Below are positions 1-7,525 of a stretch of 64,000 nt of DNA, piece by piece. The position numbers were made by a program, and so were the translations under genes. The notes under the pieces are model-generated. The model searched no databases. It saw only the letters and a program-made list of their open reading frames with translations, and was not told where the DNA came from. The DNA is from Teredinibacter sp. KSP-S5-2 (GTDB lineage: Bacteria; Pseudomonadota; Gammaproteobacteria; Pseudomonadales; Cellvibrionaceae), in assembly GCF_032773895.1 (NCBI RefSeq), contig NZ_CP120416.1:4369001-4433000 (forward strand), in the 5' to 3' direction. Position 1 is the first letter of the stretch; each line of letters starts with the position of its first letter.

Positions 1-669
1 GATACCAACAGTCACGACGTAGACACGCGTTGGATCCGGGCAGAAATCACCCTTACTTCGCCCGGTGATGGCAAAACCTATTTTGAAGCCTACCTGAAAG
101 ACAATAATCTCTACCTTGAACTGGCTGACTTCGATAACTTCGAAGCCGAAATGAATGGCCAGGAAAAAGAGCTTAAGGAAACACGAGACGAAGACGGCAA
201 TTTTATTTACAAAAACCACTTCGATTCAGATGAAAGCGGCACCAATGTCAGAGTATCTCTCTACCGTTATATCGAAGATGATGCCCATTCTTATGTTGAC
301 CTGCCTGAGCCCGCTAATTTTGTTCTACCAACCAATGGCCAGGCTTTTGCTGAAGACGAAGCCATTGACATTACCTGGTCAACCGCCGGAATTAGCAGTT
401 ACGTCACCTTAAAATACACTCCGGATTGTTCTGGTAATACACAAAGTTCTACCGAGTATTCTTCGATATTGCAGGATAACGGCGCTTATTCCACAACAGT
501 TGCCGATTTATTGCAAAATGCGCGTGACGGGATTACCGCAGACCAGGACTGCACCATTAAGTTAACCCTTTCCCGTATGGAAGACGGTGACCCTTCCCGT
601 GAATTTGAAAGTGGTTTTATTCGCGCCTATCAAGATCGAACCATTACCATTAACGTTCCTCGTCCATAA
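1..669 (+). CDS. Hypothetical protein, 5' truncated by the window edge
   Basis: The frame is open from the first base to a TAA at 667-669, giving 222 visible residues. The ATG at 151 lies inside this open frame, so it is probably not the true start. The visible part has no transmembrane segment and is acidic. It contains a beta-rich stretch beginning near PANFVLPTNGQAF followed by AIDITWS, which resembles the opening of Ig-like extracellular modules, and two cysteines (near CSGN and DCTIKL) that could form a disulphide. An exported or surface protein is an inference. No family is recognised. It converges on the operon at 870-10148, with a shared terminator between. Confidence 0.6.
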   Translation, partial: DTNSHDVDTRWIRAEITLTSPGDGKTYFEAYLKDNNLYLELADFDNFEAEMNGQEKELKETRDEDGNFIYKNHFDSDESGTNVRVSLYRYIEDDAHSYVDLPEPANFVLPTNGQAFAEDEAIDITWSTAGISSYVTLKYTPDCSGNTQSSTEYSSILQDNGAYSTTVADLLQNARDGITADQDCTIKLTLSRMEDGDPSREFESGFIRAYQDRTITINVPRP

Positions 670-813
670 GCTCTGTTTAGGCTTCCCCCCTCCGCCTGGA
701 GAGCGGAAGCCTTGTTATTTTCCTATCAAAAAATTATTCATCCCTTCTTTTACAACCCAGTCTCTTTTTTAAGTTCCAGGCCACTGTTCTCGTTTTATTT
801 TAACCGGGCAATA

Positions 814-842
814 AAAACCCCACCTGTTTTAAGTGGGGTTTA
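814..842. terminator. Bidirectional Rho-independent terminator
   Basis: The 8-bp perfect stem AACCCCAC/GTGGGGTT (816-823 and 833-840) has a 9-nt loop, with A residues before and T residues after. It sits between two convergent genes and can serve both strands. Confidence 0.8.
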
Positions 843-869
843 AGTTAAAACATAAAAGCCTGTGGCAGA

Positions 870-1844
870 TTAGTACGGCAGGAAGTCGTATGTATAATTC
901 AGAGTTTTACGTCCAACGGCTTTGGCACCAAAGTTAATCAACTTAATTCTAGCCAGAATTTTATTTTCCAAATCAGGGGAATTTAAATCACTGGATAAAA
1001 TTTTAGCGGATGAAACCTGACCGCTTGGTTCGATTACAATCTCAATAACGACCTTACCTTCCAGGGTCGGATCACTACGCAGCGCACGGTTATAGATAGC
1101 AAAAACAGAGCTCTTATGCCGATCCATAGTTTTTCTGATTTCTTCTTCGCTACGCGAGGCTCCATCGCCGCCAGTGCCTTTTTTACCGCCCGCTTTATTG
1201 CCACTACCACTCGACGTGCTGGCGATTTTGCTTTTAACCCGTGTAGACTCTTTACCGGATAGCGCAACACCGCCGGTGTCTCGACTGAGGTTTTGTGTAT
1301 TAATGCCACCACTGCCGGCTTTTGCCTGACTTGAAATAATGGCACGATCCAACTCTGCCGCTTCCCCCGTTCCCTGCGTTAGCTCATCGGCATTCACTTC
1401 GGACAAATCAAAGTCGTCCCGCATATCCATTAAGGCATCGGCAAATTGATTAATTTCTGCCGCCGCCACCTCACGCGCCTGCTCAACGAGCTTAGCGGGC
1501 TCGGGTTCCGGTTTGGGTTCGGGCTTGGCTTCGGGTTTCTTTTCTTCCTTTTTCGGCTCTTCCGGTTTTTTCTCTTCTTTTTTCTTTTCTTCTTTTTTAG
1601 GTTTGGGTTTCGGCGGAGGAGGTTTGGGTAGTTCTTGTTTTTCCAATACCACCTTCGCTAGCTGCGGGGGTAATTTTTCCAGCTCCTTTCGATCCGGTTC
1701 AGGTACGTTTACCAACGGGATCGCCACACTAAAAAGAAAAAATGGTATGAGCAGAAAAAGAATAATTCTGTATAGCCGACGATCGTCCTCTAACGTCGAA
1801 CTCCAGGGCAACTGCAAATTGGGAGCAGAGATTATCACCGCCAT
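870..1844 (-). CDS. TonB-like energy-coupling protein with AgmX/PglI-type C-terminal domain
   Basis: A 324-residue protein. The N-terminus has a short cytoplasmic segment and one membrane helix (RIILFLLIPFFLFSVAIPLV). A long Pro/Lys/Glu-rich arm of the TonB type follows, then a low-complexity Gly/Ser region. The C-terminal domain of about 90 residues (SVFAIYNRALRSDPTLEGKV, then VIEPSGQVSSAKI) matches the AgmX/PglI C-terminal family better than canonical TonB. The start at 1844 is preferred to the in-frame codon at 1892: it follows the upstream stop by one base and has GGAGG at good spacing. It is the last gene of the nine-gene operon and presumably transmits ExbB/ExbD motion across the periplasm. 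The role is inferred; the partner is unknown. Confidence 0.85.
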   Translation of the reverse strand: MAVIISAPNLQLPWSSTLEDDRRLYRIILFLLIPFFLFSVAIPLVNVPEPDRKELEKLPPQLAKVVLEKQELPKPPPPKPKPKKEEKKKEEKKPEEPKKEEKKPEAKPEPKPEPEPAKLVEQAREVAAAEINQFADALMDMRDDFDLSEVNADELTQGTGEAAELDRAIISSQAKAGSGGINTQNLSRDTGGVALSGKESTRVKSKIASTSSGSGNKAGGKKGTGGDGASRSEEEIRKTMDRHKSSVFAIYNRALRSDPTLEGKVVIEIVIEPSGQVSSAKILSSDLNSPDLENKILARIKLINFGAKAVGRKTLNYTYDFLPY

Positions 1845-1845
1845 G

Positions 1846-2379
1846 TTAACCCTCCGCACCGTCTGTGGCACCTGCCGAACTGTCGTCCGCAACCTGACTT
1901 ACGGCAAGCGAAATATTGCGATATTCAGATTTTGCGCAGGTGGTCATTATTTTTTTCAATAATTTATAAGGCAGAGCTTTATCTCCCATGATGGTGACGT
2001 CACGCCCTTTTTTTGCCTCTTCTTCGTTTTGAAATGGTTTTCTCGCGGCCAGGTAATCCAGCTCTCGCTTTAAACCTGTTATCTCGAGGTCCACACTTCG
2101 TGTTACTGCGGCCACGTCTGCAACTTTTCGGCCACCAACCAGAATATCTGTATCGCTTACCATGACAACAAGTGCATTGTCGGGTTTTTTCTCAGCGACT
2201 GATTGAGGTAATTGAATATCTTTATTGCTTTGTAGCACTTCAACATCAGAAGAATTTACCAAAAGGAAAAAAACCAGAATGGTAAAAATATCCATCAATG
2301 ATACAAGGTTCAATTTTGGCTGGCCGGCCAGACGCTTGTGATGCCTCGCCATGCGTTTGGCATGTATTGACTGCTTCAT
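1846..2379 (-). CDS. ExbD/TolR-family biopolymer transport protein (Asp-containing copy)
   Basis: A 177-residue protein with a short cytoplasmic N-terminus, one membrane helix and a periplasmic domain, the ExbD/TolR architecture. The helix segment LVSLMDIFTILVFFLLVN carries the aspartate that in ExbD/TolR/MotB-type stators is needed for proton use. Its ATG overlaps the stop of the preceding exbD-like gene as ATGA (2376-2379), behind a GGAGGT Shine-Dalgarno, so the two are translationally coupled. It probably pairs with the ExbB-like protein at 2965-3624 and the TonB-like protein just downstream. The periplasmic part is larger and more charged than in typical ExbD (about 140 residues), so the substrate is unlikely to be ordinary siderophore transport. 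Confidence 0.88.
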   Translation of the reverse strand: MKQSIHAKRMARHHKRLAGQPKLNLVSLMDIFTILVFFLLVNSSDVEVLQSNKDIQLPQSVAEKKPDNALVVMVSDTDILVGGRKVADVAAVTRSVDLEITGLKRELDYLAARKPFQNEEEAKKGRDVTIMGDKALPYKLLKKIMTTCAKSEYRNISLAVSQVADDSSAGATDGAEG

Positions 2380-2927
2380 TGTTTACCTCCCACTGTGGAG
2401 GTACCTTGGACCGGCGGTGGTGCATCCCCAAGAGAAACCTGGGGAAACAATTCCGCATCCACAACCGATGCGGCTACGACAGCTTTAAAACTTCGTACCG
2501 TATCCATTGCTCTTACAATAGTTTGATAATCCGTGTCCTGTTGGGAAAGAATTAAGATATCTTTTTTATCAATACCTTTTTCTCTCAGTAATCGTTTTAC
2601 TTCCTGTAATACAACGGAGAGGGTTTTAAAATCGTATTCCTGAGCACCAGTGTCGTCATTCTCTTTCAAGGGAATACGTTTTAGTGGTGCTCCGGCGGGG
2701 TAATTAATCACCAACTCATTTGGTTCGATAACCAATTCAAGCAACTCATTTTTTGGATCCTTATTTGGTCCCGAGTTGGAGGCAAGGTCTGGCAGCTTTA
2801 AATCCAGTACAGTGATGTGTGAAAACACCATACTCATAAGCAGCACAGGTACCAAAATGATCATCAAGTTCATGAAAGACGTGATGTCGAGATCCGCTTC
2901 CTGTTGTCTGAATCGTCTATGTCGCAT
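2376..2927 (-). CDS. ExbD/TolR-family protein, Asn in place of the key Asp
   Basis: A 183-residue protein with a basic N-terminus, one membrane helix and a periplasmic domain, second ExbD/TolR paralogue of the operon. In the segment DITSFMNLMIILVPVLLM the position normally held by the protonatable Asp (ExbD xLIDVMLVLL) is Asn, codon AAC. This copy therefore probably cannot carry protons itself and may be a structural or regulatory partner of the Asp-containing copy. An upstream Asp (LDI) is present but lies at the membrane edge. It follows the ExbB-like gene by 37 bases and overlaps the next exbD by 4 bases. The family call is firm; the loss of proton-relay function is inferred from alignment by eye. 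Confidence 0.85.
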   Translation of the reverse strand: MRHRRFRQQEADLDITSFMNLMIILVPVLLMSMVFSHITVLDLKLPDLASNSGPNKDPKNELLELVIEPNELVINYPAGAPLKRIPLKENDDTGAQEYDFKTLSVVLQEVKRLLREKGIDKKDILILSQQDTDYQTIVRAMDTVRSFKAVVAASVVDAELFPQVSLGDAPPPVQGTSTVGGKQ

Positions 2928-2964
2928 AGCGGTAGCCGTTTATTAATTGGTGAATTGATTAACT

Positions 2965-3624
2965 CTACTTCGCGTCTGTCGCTCTTGTTTTTCCGACAAA
3001 AGCATTGGAATTCGACATAATGTTTAAGCACTTCACACCGGCCATTTCCAAGCTGTCCACAATTTCTGTGGTTTTACTTTGCAGCATGGCGTGAAGCAGT
3101 AACAAAGGAATTGCAGAGATCAATCCAAATGCAGTGGTGTTCATCGCCACAGAAATACTTTGTGATAGCAGTGTGGCTTTCTCTGCAGGCTCAGCATTTG
3201 CCACCGCAGTAAAGGCTGCAATCAGACCCATGATGGTACCTAAAAGTCCGAGTAGTGTAGCGATGTTGGCTAATGTCGCTAAGTAAGGTGTGCGTTTTTC
3301 CAAACGTGGAACCACTTCCATTACACCTTCTTCCATCGCCAGCTCAATATCTTCACGGCGCGGCGTTTGTTGCATACGCGCAATACCTGAAGCCACGATT
3401 CGGCCAACAGGTGCTTTAGATGCACGCGCCAGATCAACCACGCCGGCATAATCTTTTTTCTTGAGCAACGGCAACATTCTGTCAAATGCTCTGCGATTGG
3501 TACTCTTGGCAGCAGTGAGAAAAACCCAACGCTCAATAGCCAGGGCCAGGCCCAACACTAATACCACTGCAATCGGGTACATAAACGCACCACCGGATTG
3601 GAAAAAAGTAATGATTGTGTTCAT
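2965..3624 (-). CDS. ExbB/TolQ/MotA-family proton channel protein
   Basis: A 219-residue inner-membrane protein with the MotA/TolQ/ExbB channel-domain layout: a first helix near the N-terminus (MYPIAVVLVLGLALAIERWV), a cytoplasmic loop, and two C-terminal helices (TLLGLLGTIMGLIAAFTAV, then a helix starting MNTTAFGLISAIPLLLL). The LLGTxxGxxxAF and NTTAFGLxxAIP patterns line the proton path in this family. It has a clear GGAGG Shine-Dalgarno. With the two ExbD proteins it would form a proton-motive-force motor. The surrounding TPR genes and the AgmX/PglI-like protein make a dedicated machine more likely than a general TonB or Tol system. Confidence 0.92.
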   Translation of the reverse strand: MNTIITFFQSGGAFMYPIAVVLVLGLALAIERWVFLTAAKSTNRRAFDRMLPLLKKKDYAGVVDLARASKAPVGRIVASGIARMQQTPRREDIELAMEEGVMEVVPRLEKRTPYLATLANIATLLGLLGTIMGLIAAFTAVANAEPAEKATLLSQSISVAMNTTAFGLISAIPLLLLHAMLQSKTTEIVDSLEMAGVKCLNIMSNSNAFVGKTRATDAK

Positions 3625-3652
3625 AAAGCAATGCCTCCAACAGTTTTGCTTT

Positions 3653-3937
3653 TTAATTTAAATTTTGACTATTGTGCGTCAGGTCATCCAGAAATTCGAC
3701 CTGACGACGATGTTCTCTGCGCTCGACGTGAGGAAATATCACTTCCAGTTTACTGGTGAGCGGTTGATAAAGAATTGTATGATCTTTTGCCGGTTTCCAG
3801 GGCACAATATAAAACACTTTCGGCTGTTCCTGGTTGCCTTTCACCGTCGCGCCCATTTCGACCACATCGGAATCATCTGCGGCACTTACCTGAAACGAAG
3901 CTAGCATAGTAAAGAGTAGTATTACACTTAATTTCAT
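3653..3937 (-). CDS. Small exported protein of the TPR/ExbBD operon, unknown function
   Basis: A 94-residue protein with a plausible signal peptide (MKLSVILLFTMLASFQVSAA, cleavage near ADD), leaving a mature protein of about 75 residues that ends basic and polar. No domain is recognised. Its ATG overlaps the stop of the TPR lipoprotein gene (ATGA, 3934-3937) with a GGAG Shine-Dalgarno, so it is translationally coupled and a genuine gene. The position between the TPR lipoprotein and the ExbB channel suggests a periplasmic accessory subunit of the same machine. That role is inference from context only. Confidence 0.7.
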   Translation of the reverse strand: MKLSVILLFTMLASFQVSAADDSDVVEMGATVKGNQEQPKVFYIVPWKPAKDHTILYQPLTSKLEVIFPHVERREHRRQVEFLDDLTHNSQNLN

Positions 3938-4671
3938 TGCTGCTTCTCCTCCGCTGATGGTTCAGCCGGCGCTTGTTTGGCTGCGATTTCTTTCATGCGT
4001 CGTTCAAGGTCGACAATCCAGCCTTTCAGTTTTCTATCTGGTTCGGGGGATATTTTCTGAGCCATTTGATAATGCTCCATGGCATTGTCAAATTGCCCCA
4101 TATACATGTCGTACAAGATACCAATGGCCACATGGACATCTTTATTGTGGGGCCACACTTCCAAGGCTTTTTTATAGGTTGCCTCTGCTTCAACAAATTT
4201 GCCTTGTTCCCGGTATAACAGGCCCAGCTGACTGTATGCATCCATGTTATTCACATTGACTTCAATCGCGTATTTAAAAGCCTGCTCCGCGTCCTCAAGT
4301 TTGTTCAACTCCCGCTGCACAATTCCAAGATTGACATACGGGCCAGATAAATTAGGGTAGGTTTCTACCATCAAGCTCAACAAACCTTCGGCTTTCTCCC
4401 ATTGTTTTTTCTCCATCGCCTCTTTTATTTTGGCGTATTCGGATTTTGCTTCTGAAGCCACTTCCGGTTTCGGTGCTTGCTCATAGGGATTGGGAATTCG
4501 TTCAATGGGTGCTTCAACCTGAGCCTGATCAGGTTCCGTTGTTTTGTCCTTTTCGGTATCTTTTGGCGGCGAGCTTTGACAAGCGGCTAAGAATAGAACC
4601 GCTAGTAAAATAACTCTATTGCACCGGTAGTGCTTACAACGAGAGAGGATTTCGGGTTTAGTAAATACCAT
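3934..4671 (-). CDS. TPR-repeat lipoprotein
   Basis: About 245 residues. A hydrophobic stretch ends in the lipobox LFLAAC, so the mature protein is probably lipid-anchored. An acidic/proline-rich linker follows, then about four TPR units (for example GPYVNLGIVQRELNKLEDAE, DAYSQLGLLYREQGKFVEAE, HVAIGILYDM) and a charged C-terminus. The ATG at 4671 is preferred to the GTG one codon upstream because GGAGG sits six bases before it. It overlaps the upstream TPR gene by 14 bases and the downstream small gene by four. TPRs here are probably assembly surfaces for the envelope complex. It resembles PilF-type lipoproteins only in general architecture. Confidence 0.82.
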   Translation of the reverse strand: MVFTKPEILSRCKHYRCNRVILLAVLFLAACQSSPPKDTEKDKTTEPDQAQVEAPIERIPNPYEQAPKPEVASEAKSEYAKIKEAMEKKQWEKAEGLLSLMVETYPNLSGPYVNLGIVQRELNKLEDAEQAFKYAIEVNVNNMDAYSQLGLLYREQGKFVEAEATYKKALEVWPHNKDVHVAIGILYDMYMGQFDNAMEHYQMAQKISPEPDRKLKGWIVDLERRMKEIAAKQAPAEPSAEEKQQ

Positions 4672-7525
4672 CACTCACCTCCAGGCGTTTTTCTTTTTTG
4701 CCGTAGCGTGCCGGCAACAGTTTAGCCAGGGTTTCAAAGCTTTCTTTCACCCAGTTGTCGTATATACCTTTCCAGGCCCGCTCCGAGTTGGCAGCATGAA
4801 TATCAATGGCTTTTTCTTCAAATGGATAAGCCTGTTCTTCCAAGAGAATTTCGTATTGCTCAAGCGCGAGAACATCCAAACCTTTGGGGCGCTGGGAATT
4901 CATTAAGTCTTTACTTAATTGCGCGTAGACCATTCCAATACGGTAATTGGCTTCCGTGGCAAATTCAGCCACACCGTAAGCAAGCACCTTTCTATAGGCT
5001 TTTAAGGTTTTATCCAGCGCCGCTTTTTTCCGGTTCAAACTTTTCTTGATTGGCAGACTCAATTTAATACGTTCAAAGGCGAGGTATTCATCTTTCGCAA
5101 ATTTTGCCGAAGCAAACGCAGCCAGATATTTTGAACGGTCTGTCGCATTACCGCCGGCAGCAGCATGTTCACTAATGAGTTTTTTCAACCAGAAATCACG
5201 TTTACCGTCCTGATTGGTTTGCTCATACAATTCCACCAAGTGAAAACGCGCTTCGGTTGCAATGGCAAACGGTAGCGGGTAGGTATTGGCGTATTGTTTA
5301 TAGTGAGTAATGGCTTCGTCTTTTTTACCAATTTTTTCGTATAGCTCAGCGGACAGATATAAAGACTGTCGACGAACATCGGGATCACTGTCATTTTTCG
5401 ACATATCTGCCAGAACGTTAGCCGCCTTGCCCCACTGTTCGGATTCCTGATAGATAACTGCCAGCTTGGGCGGTAAGGTTTTTACCAGTTCATGCGTAGG
5501 ATAACGTCGGCGGAAATCCAGAATAACCTGTTCCGCAGCATTCCAGTCTTTCAAGGTCATTAAATGATTAGCCGCATCGTACTGGGCACTGATGGCGATG
5601 TCGCTGGCTGGAGCAATTTCCCGAATACCCAGTAATTTATCGACGGCTCCTGCGAGGTTTCCTTCTGCCACTTGAAACTCTGCTATGCGGTACATACATG
5701 CGGCGATACGCTCGATGACTTGATGACGCTCTTGATCGTTAGCCGGCAAAAGCGATAACAGTTGTCGATAAGCCCATTCAGCTTCGGCATACTGCGCCAT
5801 ATCAAACTGACTATGCGCAATAACCAGCCACGCTGTTTTTTGCAGTGATTTTTCTACCGGCGGCTGCCATTCGACAATTCGAGTCGCAACCTCTATTGAT
5901 CTCATATAGTTGCCACTCTCAAATATTTCCTGAGCAGCTTTGGTTAGCACAGGTGCGGCACGTTTATCTGTTGGATAATAATCCGCATAGCTGATGGCCG
6001 AATCGATTTTCTTATTTTTCCAGATCTGATTTTGTTCCAGCAACTCCGGAGCCTGGGTTTGGTCGATCAGGATCTGCATTGTCACTAACGCGTTATAACC
6101 GGCATCTGGCCCGCGCTTTTTATCCAGATATTGATAAGCAACCATTTCGTAGGCTTCGACCGCCTTCGGATAATTTCTCGCTTCGAAATGCGCCTCCCCC
6201 ATTAAATAGGCAAACTCTGGCGTTTTGCTGTCTTGCGGGAAAGTATGAATGAATTCCTGATAAAGATCGGCAGCCTTAACGAATTGTGGTTCGTAAGGCT
6301 CAGGCTTGTCTTTGTTTTTTGCCTTGGGGTTTTTATTAAAGACTTCCCCGGCTTCTTTCAGGGCGATACCTTGCGCATGGTAATAACTGGCTAATTCATC
6401 GATATAGGTATGAAGTTGCGGCCGTAATTTATTTTGTGCGACTTCGTCCCGTACCCGCCAGAATTCACTGTAAAAGCCATAGTTGCGAACAAACTCTTCT
6501 TTTGCCGGTAAAACCAGGCTTGGGAAATCCCCCGCAATATACACTTTGATCGCTTTTTCACTAAATTGCGGGGCCCAGTCGGTTTCCGGGAAATGTTTCA
6601 CGTAGTGGCGGTAGGTATCCGCACTGTCTCTATAACGTTTTTTCTCCAAGTACAAATCACCAAGATTCATATACAACATATGTTGATAATGGCGCTGACC
6701 CCACTTTTGATAAATCTCGGTAATGGTTTCTGCCCCGTCAATATACGAGAAGGCCAGACTCAACACACGCAGGGTGTCATTGACCATATTTTTTTGGCTA
6801 TTCCTTAAATCATCAAAAGATTTACCTTCGATTAATACGCGGTCCAGTACTTCGGTAAACGATTTTAACGAGGCGCGATAACGACCACGTTTAAATTGAG
6901 ACCAACCATGCATATAGACGGCGTTGTCATAGAAGGGGGTGCCGTCACCTTCCAACATCACCTGGCCGTATAAGTCTTCTGCGGCTTTATAGTCGCGGTT
7001 ACTGAATGCTAACTCCCCACGACGGAATTCCACTTCGGCAGCAAATTGCGAATCAGGGAATTGTTCAATGAGTTGCGCCAGTACCTGATTGGATTCTTCC
7101 ATTCGCCCATCGAGCGCGTATGCCTTGGAAAGCTGATAGAGCAGACGTTCGTTGGTTGGCGTATCCGGTTCACCCTGCCTTGCTGCGTTCAGTACCAAAA
7201 GCTCCTGAAACATGGCAATACTATCTTCGTAATACGCTTGTTGCTCTGTAGTATCCAGCTGTTTTTCTTGTGAACGAACCAGTTCCAGGTCGGCCAAACG
7301 GATGAGCACGCGATGGCGTACACCGGGGTCAACAGCGATTTCCAGCGCAGAACGGTAATGGTCTTCAATAATATCAATGGAGGTTTTTTCTACCGGCATA
7401 GGCTCTTCCGGCAAATAGGCCTTGGGCAGATCACTTAATGTCAACGTGCGGTTTTTACCTCCGCCAAATGACGAACAGGCGCTAATTGATAAAACACATA
7501 TGATCACCACCAGGCAGCGAATCAT
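4658..7525 (-). CDS. Very large TPR-repeat lipoprotein
   Basis: A 955-residue protein. The N-terminus MIRCLVVIICVLSISAC is a lipoprotein signal with a plausible lipobox (SISAC). The rest is alpha-helical repeat: numerous TPR-like units such as LLYQLSKAYALDGRMEESNQ, FAYLMGEAHFEARNYPKAVE and EAEWAYRQLL run almost to the C-terminus. This size and pattern fits the periplasmic TPR scaffold proteins found with ExbB/ExbD/AgmX-like genes in gliding-type clusters. Its start overlaps the previous stop as ATGA (7522-7525). The function is inferred from context; no catalytic motif is seen. Confidence 0.82.
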   Translation of the reverse strand: MIRCLVVIICVLSISACSSFGGGKNRTLTLSDLPKAYLPEEPMPVEKTSIDIIEDHYRSALEIAVDPGVRHRVLIRLADLELVRSQEKQLDTTEQQAYYEDSIAMFQELLVLNAARQGEPDTPTNERLLYQLSKAYALDGRMEESNQVLAQLIEQFPDSQFAAEVEFRRGELAFSNRDYKAAEDLYGQVMLEGDGTPFYDNAVYMHGWSQFKRGRYRASLKSFTEVLDRVLIEGKSFDDLRNSQKNMVNDTLRVLSLAFSYIDGAETITEIYQKWGQRHYQHMLYMNLGDLYLEKKRYRDSADTYRHYVKHFPETDWAPQFSEKAIKVYIAGDFPSLVLPAKEEFVRNYGFYSEFWRVRDEVAQNKLRPQLHTYIDELASYYHAQGIALKEAGEVFNKNPKAKNKDKPEPYEPQFVKAADLYQEFIHTFPQDSKTPEFAYLMGEAHFEARNYPKAVEAYEMVAYQYLDKKRGPDAGYNALVTMQILIDQTQAPELLEQNQIWKNKKIDSAISYADYYPTDKRAAPVLTKAAQEIFESGNYMRSIEVATRIVEWQPPVEKSLQKTAWLVIAHSQFDMAQYAEAEWAYRQLLSLLPANDQERHQVIERIAACMYRIAEFQVAEGNLAGAVDKLLGIREIAPASDIAISAQYDAANHLMTLKDWNAAEQVILDFRRRYPTHELVKTLPPKLAVIYQESEQWGKAANVLADMSKNDSDPDVRRQSLYLSAELYEKIGKKDEAITHYKQYANTYPLPFAIATEARFHLVELYEQTNQDGKRDFWLKKLISEHAAAGGNATDRSKYLAAFASAKFAKDEYLAFERIKLSLPIKKSLNRKKAALDKTLKAYRKVLAYGVAEFATEANYRIGMVYAQLSKDLMNSQRPKGLDVLALEQYEILLEEQAYPFEEKAIDIHAANSERAWKGIYDNWVKESFETLAKLLPARYGKKEKRLEVSDGIY

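Noticed and set aside
870-1844. Calling the operon's last gene a canonical TonB
   Set aside because: The C-terminal domain fits the AgmX/PglI type better, and no TonB-dependent receptor gene is nearby.
1513-1962. 149-aa plus-strand open frame rich in Phe, Ser and Gly
   Set aside because: It is the antisense of the Pro/Lys/Glu-rich arm of the TonB-like gene; low-complexity codons create open frames on the other strand.
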